Part shown: positions 47,413-58,276 of the stretch, piece after piece
Layout: each line of letters opens with the position of its first letter
Position numbering within the stretch: the stretch's first letter is position 1
From: Malachius bipustulatus
Taxonomy: Eukaryota > Arthropoda > Insecta > Coleoptera > Melyridae
Reading direction: 5' to 3'
Assembly: GCA_910589415.1 (NCBI GenBank)
Contig: OU342630.1
Coordinates: forward strand, 47,834,012-47,898,011
Length of the DNA: 64,000 nucleotides
Made by a program: the position numbers and the translations under genes
Notes under the pieces: generated by a model
What the model was told of the DNA's origin: nothing
The model's database searches: none
What the model saw: the letters and a program-made list of their open reading frames with translations, nothing else

Positions 47413-48443
47413 TAGCTTTAATATCGACTTGAAATTAATAATAAATGCATTTAAACAGAACAAGAATAAACTCATACCTCTCGAGAGGGGACCATGCTGC
47501 TGATTCGAAGGTACCTACATATGTATAGTACCTAAATAAAAACTGTATAAAGTCACAAAATAATGTCCAGAAAACTGCGCAAAACTGCTCTAGTGAAACT
47601 TTACACCGAGCAAAGCTCCCTGAATTAACTCCACAATGGGAAGTGGTGGCGCAATGAAATCCTCTTTTGATATACTGAGCTTAAGGCGCTAAGATGGTAG
47701 AAATTGAGCTAATTCGGTGCATATGCTCACAGGGAACAGCAGTGTCGGGGCGAAACAAAGACCCGGTCTAGGGTTTCAGGGGGTTGTGACTTCCTAGGAG
47801 GGTGCACGGCTTTGTGTTGCTCCGCCAGAGGATTAGCGCCCTGTATATTGTACCGATCACTGCTAGCACGAGCCATGGATATCCTTGATCATCTTCACCA
47901 TCGTTTGACTGAGATAGTGTTAATTTTAGAAGTTCAAAACTCTAATGCAACTCTAATTAACGTTTTATTTGCTGAGACATTTTTATTTTCTATTAATTAA
48001 TCATTCCTTGAATAAGCTAAATGTGATAGCTATTTATAGTCCAATAAAGTCTAAAAAGTCATACGTATCGATTAAGAATACCTACACATCCTTTTGATAG
48101 TTCGATTTATTTTGTTTCATATACGTGGTTTTTATAGCAACCGTCCAGTTTGTCTAAACACTCCATCCCGCATAAATAAGTATACGTCAACATTGGTTTT
48201 GAATGAGAATTAAATGCACAACACAGAGGATAGAATGTCATTACGTGAATAAATTTTATGTAGTTGTCAGTGGCTCTCAAACTGACGTAAGCGGTTCAAT
48301 TCATTTTTTGAATGATTCCTTCAATAATTACGCTCGTTCACAACTTGACAATTAACTGTTTGACATTTTCTGGTGAAATTAAAAATATTAATTCGGACGG
48401 TTAGTAAGACGTCACATCTGACTTTTTAAAGTTAATCCTACAC
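47413..48443. other. No supportable gene
   Basis: A GC-richer patch at 47640-47900 includes a possible minus-strand exon: an acceptor-like TATCTCAG, then SNDGEDDQGYPWLVLAVIGT. Evidence is too weak for a gene call. The rest is AT-rich. Confidence 0.35.
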
Positions 48444-49316
48444 TACAGGGTGTCCCAGCTTATTCGAAGCGGTCTCTGTAGGCCAAACGATTGATTTTTT
48501 CAAAAAAAAATTTGCAAATACAAGTACAGAATCACAATGGCCATAATTTAAAATTATTTTGGAGTATACAGAGTGTCCCATATGACAGTGGCATATCAAA
48601 GTTATGTTTTTTTAAATGGAATGCTCCTATGTTATTGCATTTTTAAATTGTCTGAGAAGACAAAATAAGATTGGCTTTTACAGTTGGTGTTTAAATTTAG
48701 AAGTTTTTGAGTTATAAACAAGTGAAAATCGTCATTTTTCAAGTTCAAAGCCCTGTACAACGAAAACGGCTGAAGATAGAGAAAAACGGCTTACATGTCC
48801 CTATTTTACTTTTTCATGTACTATCCTATCATGTAGATGAAATGTTTATACAAGGTGATAAAAAATTTGAAAAATTCTGAGATTTTTCCATGCGTCGCCA
48901 AATAAAAAAATCGAAGAAAGTAAAAATTTTTCTATACCATAGGATAGTACATAAAAAGTTAAAATATAGGGACATGTTAAGCCGTTTTTCTCTATCTTGA
49001 ACCGTTTTCATTGTACTTGAAAAATGACGATTTTCACTTGTTTATAACTCAAAAACTTCTGAATTTAAACACCAACTGTAAAAGCCAATCCTATTTTCTC
49101 TTCTCAGACAATCTAAAAATGCAATAACATAGGAGCATTCCATTTAAAAAAACATAACTTTGATATGCCACTGTCATATGGGACACTCTGTATACTCCAA
49201 AATAATTTTAAATTATGGCCATTGTGATCCTGTACTTGAATTTGCAAAAATTTTTTGGAAAAAATCAATCGATTGGCCTACAGAGACCGCTTCGAATAAG
49301 CTGGGACACTCTGTAT
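48444..49316. mobile_element. Foldback element (873 bp)
   Basis: The left end TACAGGGTGTCCCAGCTTAT and the right end AATAAGCTGGGACACTCTGTA are complementary, and the arms extend about 400 bp to a centre near 48880. Inner arm sequence (AACAAGTGAAAATCG, GGCTTACATGTCCCTAT) is shared with the element at 21302-22168, although the outer 200 bp are unrelated. It is non-coding. Confidence 0.85.
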
Positions 49317-49455
49317 ATACCTAAGCTATACGTTTTAGCTCATTGCTTCATTCCTATAGGTACTCACGACTTATGATACATTAAAAAACTAATTCAATTC
49401 TTCCATAAATTATTTAAAAAAAAAATAGTTCAAATGTCCAGCACCATGGCATCTA

Positions 49456-50400
49456 TACAGGGTGTCGCAAAATTAACACCTGTGCTCTTGAGACTCTAGC
49501 TAAAAAAAAATTTAAAAATCGATAGTGAAAAATTTTGTGTTTGTCCATCGTTAAAAACGTTATTGTTGAAAAGAGCAAAATTTTACATTTCATCAAAACT
49601 TTATTAGAAATTTCTAATGATATTTGAAAAAACAAGAAACTGTCTAATAGGTCGCCTCCTACCTCAAGGTAAAGATTCATAGGATCAATAATGGAAGCAC
49701 GAACTCTTCGTCTAGACGACCATCGTCTACTATAATTGACACAGCAGCGTGAATACAAGCTACTATAGGTACACCTCCCTTATTCAAAACTGGAGGGCGG
49801 GAAAATTTTTCTTTACCATCAATGGAACTTCATCAAAGTGGTGGTAAATTATCATACAAAAAATGTAGATACATCCAGGACTGAATTAGGCGGGTTGGTA
49901 AAATGATTATGGATCCAGAACATCATGCATTATCCAATAACTCAGCCCAAATGCTGCTGATTGACCATTAAATTGTTGGTGAGATCTTTGACGTATTGAA
50001 TGAGCGTTTTCTCCATTCATGAAGGTTATTCTGCCTGTTTGCATTAAATGTGAATTAATCACTGCAGAGAATTTTTCCAATGAAATGGAGAGCATCATTT
50101 ACTCTATCCAATAACCATCTACAAAAATTGAATCAAATCTCTCTATCCCCGGCCATGCAAAACTTTAAATTTTTGGGGTCTAAATAGATGCAAACCGTTT
50201 TTCTTCAATAACCTGCGAATTTCGTCTTTTTGAGGACGATCTTCGAGGATGCAATCCGAACGTTTGCACTTGGTTCCGCTTCTACAATGTCAAAAATTTT
50301 CTCTTCTTGATCTAGGAGAGGCTCAGTGCAGGTTGACGTCCTGTCTGATTCTTTTCTTCTGACTCGTGTTTTCATTCAGCAGCGCAGTTATCTAACTATT
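49456..50400 (-). pseudogene. Decayed IS630/Tc1-mariner-type transposase
   Basis: The minus strand carries pieces of a transposase in order. Near 50330-50160 are DIVEAEPSANVRIASSKI-like and LLKKNGLHLFRPQKFKVLHG (helix-turn-helix and linker). Near 50050-49910 is FMNGENAHSIRQ ... FNGQSAAFGLSYW, matching the usual F(M)QDGAPAH second catalytic aspartate region, with the aspartate lost. Near 49740-49640 is RRRVRASIIDPMNLYLEVGG, typical of the C-terminal end of these insect transposases. Stops and shifts separate the pieces. TACAGGGTGTCGCAAAATTA at 49456 is the probable downstream terminus. No upstream TIR was located. Confidence 0.65.
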
Positions 50401-51945
50401 TAACTTTTCTTTGCCTCTTCCTTTGTGTTCTTTGCAGTGCATATAAAACTTTAATGTAATTGCGGTTAATTTGGTGTTCATTTCAAAACTTCTCACCTCG
50501 ATTTATCGAAAGGTGAAGATTTAAAAAAATCGCTGGAATACGTGAAGCAACGTATCGAGGGGACAAGTTTTTAAGCAAAAACCCTTTCGGTCCCTTTCAC
50601 CCTCTATCCCCAGGAGGTACCCCCTTTTATTTTGAATAGTTAGACGTATCGTTTGAAAGGTCTTTTTAATTAATTTATTTTGGCGTTTGAATTGTTTAAA
50701 TTCGTTCATTTTCGAGAAAATGGCAAAAACTAGTTTTTGTTTTATATGGACGTTCTCTCAAGGCCTAATTTGCTCCAGTTAAGTATAGTGTCAAGAATAC
50801 TGCACAATGTTAATGCCAGTATTTGAAATAGTAAATAATTATAAGTTTTTGTTTGTAAAATAATTGATTTTGAATATTTTTACTATTATACCTACACATT
50901 ATACTAAACAATATGTCCCATTTAATTTAGCTATCATGTTTTCTGAACTCACCTGCATAGGTATATGGTATAATTAAAAACGGTTGATGAGGTATTGGGT
51001 ATACTCATACCTATAATAAAAACAGTTTCAAAAACTTGGTAGATATATAGAAAATTGTTAACTTTCAACCACTCTGTATTTTCATTTAAATGCCACAGAG
51101 CAAAAAAGGAAGCCCTTAAAAAAATACTGGAAGGCGATTTAAAAATTGATTTACCTTAGATAAATGCAAGATTACAAGATTTCAACATTACTTACGCACA
51201 GGTATTTATACTTAGATCGATTATAAATGTTTAAAAAACCTATAAGTAGTAGCAGATAAGTTTAATAACGTATATAAACAATTACTCGGAGAGAATAATA
51301 ATTAATAGGAACGTAAATCATTTATAGGTATAGTTTACCATACATATGCAGATATTTCATAACATGAAGCAAAAGAACCTATATAAGTACCAAGTAAAAA
51401 CTCGATTTCGAAAAAAATATTAGAATAAATTAGAAGTCCATTTCGATAGTTTTATATGACAGTTCTATAAATAATGTTCCATGCTGAAATGCATCAAGTG
51501 CATGCTCACCCTGTCTTGCATCTTGCATGCATGCATGGTCCTTTGCGAAATGAGAAGACCGCTAAATCATAAATCACTGCTCGGAATATTAGAACTGTCA
51601 TATTTCAATACCATCAATGAATTATGGACTCCAGTTCCACCCACACTGGCGCTTTTTACCATTCAAGAAAAAGTTGCCAATACGTTATTTGAGAACATCT
51701 CGAATTACTTGTTCGTGTAGGTTTAACATTACAACGGAATTTTCACTATACCCATGCATAAGAAGAAGAATCAAATTTGATTCTAAATTATAATGCATAG
51801 ACTTTTTCTCGTGCTGTTATTTTTTTTTTTATTAAAAAAAGGTAAATTTCAAAATTATTGAATGATTTTTAGATCACATGCATTACTCTTTATATAGTGA
51901 ATTTTGTAGATATTTTAAATAAGTAATAAATTAAACTCTATTGAT
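50401..51945. other. No recognisable gene
   Basis: This is AT-rich. The open frames at 50521-50709 and 51481-51720 have no recognisable domain. ATGCATGCATGG near 51530 is a short alternating run. Confidence 0.45.
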
Positions 51946-51948
51946 AAG

Positions 51949-53372
51949 TATACAGGGTGTCCCATAATATGTGGGCAATCTCCCGGATTTGGGTAAATTT
52001 CGTAAAAATAAATGAAAAAATAGCTATAAAATTAATTCCTCGGAGACACCCCTACAAAGATATTAGCTGTTGAAGTTGAGGGTTGAAAATCAATTTTTTG
52101 CAATAACTTTTTTATTTCTTGACCGATTTTGATAATTTTTGGTGTTATTTTGTATTATTTGGGACTGTTTAGAATAGTGTTTCATAATCTTTGGTAGCAC
52201 ATACATAGACCTCGGGATGGCGTAACCCTCTCATTCACTTGAAAGAAAACAATAAAAATAATATTTTTACAGTTTTTTAAGGTTAATTTTCTTTTTATTT
52301 GACATTTTTTACATAAAAAATGTATCTTTATTTATTTCGATAGAGCGAACCGTTATCGAGATAAACGTCCTTCTAATAGGTGATGCGTCGCAGGAACTTT
52401 CTAAATTTCAAGTAAATTTCAACAAAATGGCTGACCTTTGACAATAAATTGAGCAGGAAACAAAACAATAACTTAATTAAATACACGTCAAATAGTGTCA
52501 ATGATTTCATTTCATGCAGATTCAATTCTAACTGATTTTAAAATGAGTTACACAAAACGCTGAATACGCAGAAAATCAGTTAGAATTGAATCTGCATGAA
52601 ATGAAATCTTTGACATTGACGTGTATTTAATTAAGTTATTGTTTTGTTTCCTGCTCAATTTACTGTCATTGGTCAGCCATCTTGTTGAAATTTTCTTGAA
52701 ATTTAGAAAGTTCCTGCGACGCATCATCTATTAGAAGGACGTTTATCTCGATAACGGTTCGCTCTATCGAAATAAATAAAGATACATTTTTTACGTAAAA
52801 AATATCAAATAAAAAGAAAATTAACCTTAAAAAACTGTAACATTATTATTTTTATTGTTTTCTTTCAAGTGAATGAGGGGGTTATGCCATCCCGAGGTCT
52901 ATGTATGTGCTACCAAAGATTATGAAACACTATTTCAAACAGTCTAAAATAATACAAAATAAAACCAAAAATTATCAAAATCGGTCAAGAAATCAAAAAG
53001 TTATTGCAAAAAATTGATTTTTAACCCTCAACTTCAACAGTTAATATCTTTATTTTTTTCATTTTTTAGATTTTGACTTGTAAATGTCATACTTTTATAT
53101 TTTCATTTTACTAAAATAATTTTTATTGTATCTATTTTATTAATTAAATATGTGATCAAGGGATTAATCAATCCCGAAACGTCAACTATTTATTAATAAT
53201 TACAAAAGTAAGCCTGAGAGAACCTAAAAACCAATACAAGAATAATAATATAGTTAATATCTTTGTAGGGGTGTCTCTGAGGAATTAATTTTATAGCTAT
53301 TTTTTCATTTATTTTTACGAAATTTACCCAAATCCGGGAGATTGCCCACATATTATGGGACACCCTGTATAC
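51949..53372. mobile_element. Large foldback element (1.4 kb) with internal insertion
   Basis: The left end TACAGGGTGTCCCATAATAT and the right end ATATTATGGGACACCCTGTA are complementary. The arms of about 600 bp match closely (ACGTTTATCTCGATAACGGT in both), with a centre near 52555. The right arm is longer because of a 200-bp insertion at 53052-53251. Confidence 0.9.
53052..53251 (+). mobile_element. 200-bp retroelement end inserted in foldback arm
   Basis: The 13-bp sequence AGTTAATATCTTT flanks it (53039-53051 and 53252-53264) and occurs once in the left arm, which proves insertion. The insert holds TGATCAAGGGATTAATCAATCCCGAAAC-type sequence at 53153-53178: a stem between a CTGATGA-like word and GAAACGTC. 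This resembles Penelope-like or retrozyme hammerhead motifs. Confidence 0.7.
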
Positions 53373-54061
53373 TTATTCCTGAACAATAAATAGTTCATTT
53401 GAAACATTCATAATGATTAACGACGCAATAGGTTTGTTTTTAAAAAAGCACTCTTAAGTATATGAGCAAATATATTTTTTTAACTATATAACTTAAGTAC
53501 ATCTACTTTATCAAGAATTTTTTATCAAGAAAGTAGAACCGACGCAAATATGTAATTTGACATGTCTTAATATACCTTACATGTTTAAAAAGCATACAAA
53601 AAGAGACAGCATACATCTGGAATAATGCTACGAGAGAATAATCATTTGAGCGCAGACTGATGCTACTTTTTGCATCACCATGCATGCAGGGTATAACATC
53701 AAACATTTGGATGTTAGACTCGGAACTGTTTTTTTACATAATGTTCAGCGTGTGTGTTGCAGACAAATGATATCGGTTACATAAAAGGGCCGATTCTTGT
53801 TTCCAAACAGCTCAACCTATCAGGAAGTATTTAAAATAATAACCGTATTATCTACATAAGTAACTATGTAATATAATTTCCCAAAAAATGTGAGAAATCT
53901 TTGGGTTATATTTGAGTATTTGGGTTATATACAGGGTGATCAGTAACTCGCGCACTCAGAGCATGCTGAAACTTCACTTTTTAAGAGTGCGGTAAATTTT
54001 CTTACTGCAGTGTTTTAAGTTCTTTTCTTCCAAAGATATGACCATTTTTGTAAAAAAAGGT

Positions 54062-54695
54062 GCACTGAAAAAAATGTATGTAATTTTACATAAAATTACA
54101 ACATACTTGCTGTAAATTTCACAGTAAGGTAACAGTAAATTTAGATTTTAAATGTTATTTTTCAATTAATTGGTAAAAATTTATTTATTTTGGATGCATT
54201 TTTACTGAAAATTTCTTCACTATGTGTTTTTGTGACATTACAATGCACTTTTAAAATAATGTAACGATTTCACGTTATTTTTCTTAAATATACTTGTATG
54301 ATGTAAAATCACATTCAGATTGTAATTTTACAATAAAACTGTAATTCTTTGTCAATCTTCATGTGTAAAATCACAGGCAGATTGTAATTTTACATCAAAA
54401 TAGGAATCTTCAGCTAATTGTTTTCACTTGTGTGTGGCGTGTGTTGTCACAATAACGCATGAGCCGAATTTAACACCAGCAAAAGTCTCATATTTATCGG
54501 CGTCTGGCCAAGAAATTGCGTGCCAAATTTTCCATTGAAAGTTACCAGGATTTACATTCACACAGTAAATTTACCTGCTATTTATGAATTTACAATTCTC
54601 CTGCAAATTTACGGGGACTATCACTGGTTACCAGTGCGGCTATATAGTTAGTTAGATAGTTACTGTAATTTTACAAAATTACTTTTATCAGTGTG
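54062..54695. repeat. Element built of iterated GTAATTTTAC words
   Basis: The ends CACTGAAAAAAATGTATGTA and TTACTTTTATCAGTG are imperfect inverted repeats starting CACTGA. The interior repeats GTAATTTTACA, GTAAATTT and TGTAAAATCACA. Two tandem units of about 60 bp sit at 54298-54415 (ATGATGTAAAATCACATTCA versus ATGTGTAAAATCACAGGCA). It is non-coding and probably a DNA element with many subterminal binding sites. Confidence 0.6.
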
Positions 54696-54959
54696 GCAAC
54701 ACCGCACTAAACATGTGAATAAGTTCGAGTTAGATGGTATTGTTATTATTTTTATTTCCATAGCAACGAAGGCATTTGAATATTTTATATTCTAAGTTGA
54801 GTTTAGGCGGTTGCCAAACTTCAAATTTCGTTCAGATTAAGGTATGGTATCGATTTCCAACATTCTCAATTCCTCTGTGAAGAGGTCTCGTGAAAAAAAA
54901 TTGATGAATTATTCGATATCCGTTCCAGACATTACGCAGTAACCTGAATTTTTCATTAA

Positions 54960-55843
54960 TATAAGACTATAAGTTCAGGTCCGAGACATTAGCACGTAGC
55001 AGTACTGTGAAGGATCTCGGTGTAACATTTGATAGTGGCCTTACGTTCGCTGACCATGTGACCCTCATCACCAAGTCATCTATGAGGATGCTTGGGTTCT
55101 TGCATAGAAACTGCCGAGATTTCAACAACTCTCACTGTCTGAAGGTCTTATACTATTCTTACATAAGATCTAAATTAGAATACTGTTGTCTGGTTTGGTC
55201 CCCCTATTATTTCTGTCAGGTCAATGAAGTGGAACGTGTACAGAGAAGATTTCTGAGATTTCTGAATTATAAAATGTATGGTGTTTATCCACAGAGAGAT
55301 ATGAACTGTGATTTTTTGTTGGAGAGATTCGGTTTCACGACTCTACAAAAGCGACGGAAGATTGTTGCAATTAAGTTCCTGTATCAACTCTTCCATAATC
55401 ACATAGATTGTCCTTTGATGTTATCGCTTTTTAGTTTCCACGTCCCTTGTCAGAATTTAAGGACTACAAGAACATTTTCACTGAGGATACCGCGGTCTAA
55501 TGTACTTGTAAAGTCACCCGTGTACGTAATGTCGACACTCTTTAACCGCATTTCGACCATTTGCGATCTTAACATGAATAGCATGTCAGATACCTTGGTG
55601 ATCGCTGCTCGAGAATTATAGGATTTATTTTCGTCGTTGTAGAACTGTGAAATTATCATTGGTTTTGATATCAATTTATAAAATGTATATGTGCCTGATA
55701 TATTGTGCATTTTGATATGTTTCGCTGTAATTATGTCTTCTGAAACTTATTATGTTGAAATATTTAATTGTTAAATTGGTTCACAATCTTATGTTGTCTA
55801 AATTGTCCTGTAATTGGATTTTAAATCTGTTGGGCAATAAACA

Positions 55844-55874
<31 letters not shown>

Positions 55875-55876
55875 TT
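54960..55876 (+). pseudogene. Non-LTR retrotransposon, C-terminal RT fragment
   Basis: The frame at 55007-55621 reads KDLGVTFDSGLTFADHV, then MLGFLHRNCRDF, YYSYIRSKLEYCCLVWSPYY and VERVQRRFLRFLNYKMYG. This is the thumb/connection segment that follows the reverse transcriptase palm in Jockey/I-type LINEs. The frame ends at 55621, a normal-looking terminus. A 3' UTR of about 220 bp ends with AATAAACA and an (ATT)n tail at 55848-55876. The polymerase palm and endonuclease are absent: a typical 5'-truncated insertion. The open part has no stop or frameshift, so it is younger than the copy at 26855. Confidence 0.88.
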
Positions 55877-56350
55877 TTATCACGGTTATTGAAAAAAAAT
55901 ACCTTTAAACTGGGATGAGGGGAACTCTGCTGATGTAACTTGAAAACCAACCATTGGATAAAATTTTTTTTGTGGAATATCCTTAATTTCAATGGGTTCT
56001 ATATCGCCCTATATGCGGACTGCGCGAGTTACTGATCATGCACCCTGTAGATTCACTTGAAGAACAAAAATATATCTTTGTAAGCAGGTATACCGAGATA
56101 GAGATAAATTATCTTGTATACCTATAGAAAGCTCGATCAATCAGGGCAGTAAATGAGTACCTACTCCTGTTTTCAGTGCCAAACGTCTCGATATATTTTT
56201 ATATCATCATTAATGACAGGCGAAATTGAGGTTTTATTAATTTAACATTCTGGAATTAATATAACAAGTGATTTTCTCAACTTTATTGGTTCCGTTATAG
56301 GTACGTACCTACATCCTTCTTGTTAGCTCTTCGTCTGCAATCGGTCTATT

Positions 56351-56593
56351 CGGGCCGGTTGCACGAAAGTAATTAAAAATATTTCAGATAATTACCTACA
56401 GATTTTAAATTTTTAATTTTGAAAATATGGTGAATATTTTCAAGGATATTTCAATTTTTGTTGGTAATTAACTCTTCTACAAGGGAGTAGAGTTTGTTTC
56501 CAGTACTATCAGACCAATATTTTGATAATACGGGGCGCGTTTTAAAATCGATGATTATCTCACAGATTTTTAATTACGTTCGTGCAACCGGGC
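56351..56593. mobile_element. MITE with GGCCGGTTGCACGAA ends (243 bp)
   Basis: GGGCCGGTTGCACGAAAGTA at the left and ACGTTCGTGCAACCGGGC at the right are inverted, and the match continues through AATTAAAAAT and AGATAAT. It is non-coding. Confidence 0.75.
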
Positions 56594-56616
56594 AAAAATC
56601 TATAGTTTTTATAGCT

Positions 56617-56724
56617 ATTTATGTATCAAGGGAGTTATGAGGATGTACCTCCCTCGGGAAGTCCCGAGGGATTGTTAAGTTGCCCGAGGTTATTAACATC
56701 CAACAACTCACGTGATACATAAAT
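56617..56724. repeat. Multi-segment hairpin D
   Basis: ATTTATGTATC, GAGTT, GGATGT and CCTC on the left pair with GAGG, ACATCC, AACTC and GATACATAAAT on the right. Short unpaired steps separate them, and the centre repeats CCTCGGG/CCCGAGG. The ladder-like design resembles blocks A-C, but no recombinase remnant is adjacent. Confidence 0.75.
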
Positions 56725-56946
56725 AATTCTATTTCATATACAACATGAAATATAAAAACCAAATCTGTTGCTTTTTAAAATTAAACGAATAATAAATGCT
56801 TTCTGATTATTAAACGAATGTTTTTAATAATTGAGTAAGCATGATTACTATGGATATATCAACTGAAAAGTTTATAGAAAATGGCATATGAAATCCAAAT
56901 AATAGGTATTGTTGGTTACCAGAATTAAACAAATAGTAATAATAGA

Positions 56947-56983
56947 GGGAGTTATGGATTAATAACAGCCCCGTATAACTCCC
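56947..56983. repeat. Hairpin GGGAGTTAT / ATAACTCCC
   Basis: A 9-bp stem encloses 19 nt. The stem word GGGAGTTATG also occurs in hairpin D (56630), so the two may mark the ends of one element with an interval of about 220 bp. Confidence 0.5.
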
Positions 56984-57279
56984 AATTAAGGGAGTTAGGA
57001 ATATGTTTATATAAGTTACGGTAATCAAGCGTTTATCTAGTTATAATGTATTAGTATGAAACACGGTGTAAGATATAGAGGTGAACGCACGATGCTTGTC
57101 TTTTAACGCTAGCGAACGACACTAAACTGCGAACGTCGATGCGGGAGAGAGATAGTTCTTTTGGGCGATCCATGCGCTCTCCCCTCTTACTTCCACACGT
57201 GGAATTCTCATAACAAGTGTAGGTTTTAAGAAGTCGCGCTGCTACACTTTATTTTTTATTGAGTAAGTGATAAGTAAAT

Positions 57280-57471
57280 ATGGAAAGAAAGTGTGTTGTA
57301 CCTAATTGTAGAAGTGGATACGATGAAACTACAAAGGGTATTTCTTTTTTCGGCATACCTAAACATAAATTAGAAGCGTATCAAAGGGCGATTCCCCGCC
57401 AAGATAGACAATTGACCGCTAAAGATGCGATTTGTGCAAAGCACTTTAAAGAAGAAGACATCATATTATAA
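57280..57471 (+). CDS. THAP-domain start of P-element transposase
   Basis: This 63-residue frame begins MERKCVVPNCRSGYDETTKG, with ISFFGIPKHK, then DAICAKHFKEEDIIL and a stop. It shows the THAP zinc-finger ligands C5-x4-C10 ... C54-x2-H57 and the F residues usual in THAP cores, a domain that binds element ends in P transposases. After the stop, TCG/GTAAGTAAT at about 57490 looks like a splice donor. So the frame may originally have continued into the next exon, and a small frameshift now ends it about 25 nt early. The protein would at most be a DNA-binding peptide, which in P elements can act as a repressor; that role is inference. Confidence 0.75.
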   Translation: MERKCVVPNCRSGYDETTKGISFFGIPKHKLEAYQRAIPRQDRQLTAKDAICAKHFKEEDIIL

Positions 57472-57801
57472 AGTCGAAACTGCCTGTTATTCGGTAAGTA
57501 ATATATTTAGTGCCGATTATACAAGTGTTGGAACTTTTCTTAGCTTGAAGATCATTAAAAAAAAATTAGTTAGATAAAATGATGATAATTTCAATACCTA
57601 CCTACAAAACTAATAGGTATGTAAGGTATGTAAGTACCTATTTCTTGGTAATTATTAAATAGGTAGGTACATATAAATATCTCATACATAACTAGAGTTT
57701 TTTTTTTTTTCATGATCAAAAAATATCTTTATAACTCATATGTAGTTGTTTGTTGCCTGAGGTGAATTTAAATACCCGCTCAGCGCTATGAAATTGAAAT
57801 A

Positions 57802-57886
57802 GGAGCGTGGCCGAGTGCTTTAGGCTGTTGCTTGGCACTCCGGACATTCTGATAGTACGGTACTCGAATCCACGAAAGGATTGTTT
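57802..57886 (+). ncRNA. tRNA-Ser/Leu-like pseudogene or SINE head
   Basis: GTGGCCGAGTGCTTTAGGC matches an A box of type II tRNA genes and GGTACTCGAATCC a B box, at about the right distance. The D-stem GCC/GGC pairs, but acceptor and anticodon stems do not pair well. It is likely a decayed tRNA copy or tRNA-derived SINE inside the P element, possibly acting as a pol III promoter. Confidence 0.45.
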
Positions 57887-58276
57887 CTTTTATTTTTAAT
57901 ACACTAATAGGTAGGTAACTAGATACACCTACCTAATTTTTTTAAATTTTGTTTATTAAATTATTTTTATACAAGCAGTCTGAGTTTTTATTTCGTGTTA
58001 AGTTAAACGAATAAATAATAATTAGGTAATTCGTATTTTCCTTATTTTCCGATATGTAGGTACAATATAATAATATAGAGGGTACTAGGTAAGTATATAG
58101 AGTACCTACCTACACATTTATCAATGCAGGTAAGTACCTATACGCATTGAATTCTGCTAGCGCTTGCCCAAGTTGTCTACCTCTCACAGCAGTCGCACCG
58201 CTCTAATCGTGACTGTTTACGCTCGCTTTTCGAGCTGTCGTCGATTCACCTCTATATCTTACACCGTGGTATGAAA

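Larger units (their letters stand above)
53930..56049. mobile_element. TIR element carrying two nested insertions
   Basis: The left end TACAGGGTGATCAGTAACTC and the right end GAGTTACTGATCATGCACCCTGTA are inverted over about 27 bp, with a 3-nt difference (AT-GCA). Between them lie an iterated-motif element (54062-54695) and a LINE fragment (54960-55876). The original short host element is split into pieces at both ends. Confidence 0.75.
57062..58268 (+). mobile_element. P-element deletion derivative (1.2 kb)
   Basis: Perfect 24-bp terminal inverted repeats begin CACGGTGTAAGATATAGAGG. An 8-bp duplication GTATGAAA flanks the element at 57054-57061 and 58269-58276. An 8-bp duplication with a THAP-domain start of transposase is the signature of P elements. 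CpG-rich subterminal regions (57085-57240 and 58150-58245) probably hold the promoter and transposase-binding sites. The catalytic RNase H-like domain is missing, so it can only move if helped. Perfect TIRs and an intact duplication suggest fairly recent insertion. Confidence 0.88.

Noticed and set aside
47812..48000. 62-codon plus-strand frame, or minus-strand exon with a hydrophobic stretch
   Set aside because: Signals on the two strands conflict and neither has both splice sites. Noted only as a GC-richer patch.
56810..57028. 72-codon hydrophobic minus-strand frame
   Set aside because: It spans a hairpin and AT-rich DNA. Hydrophobicity follows from T-rich codons.
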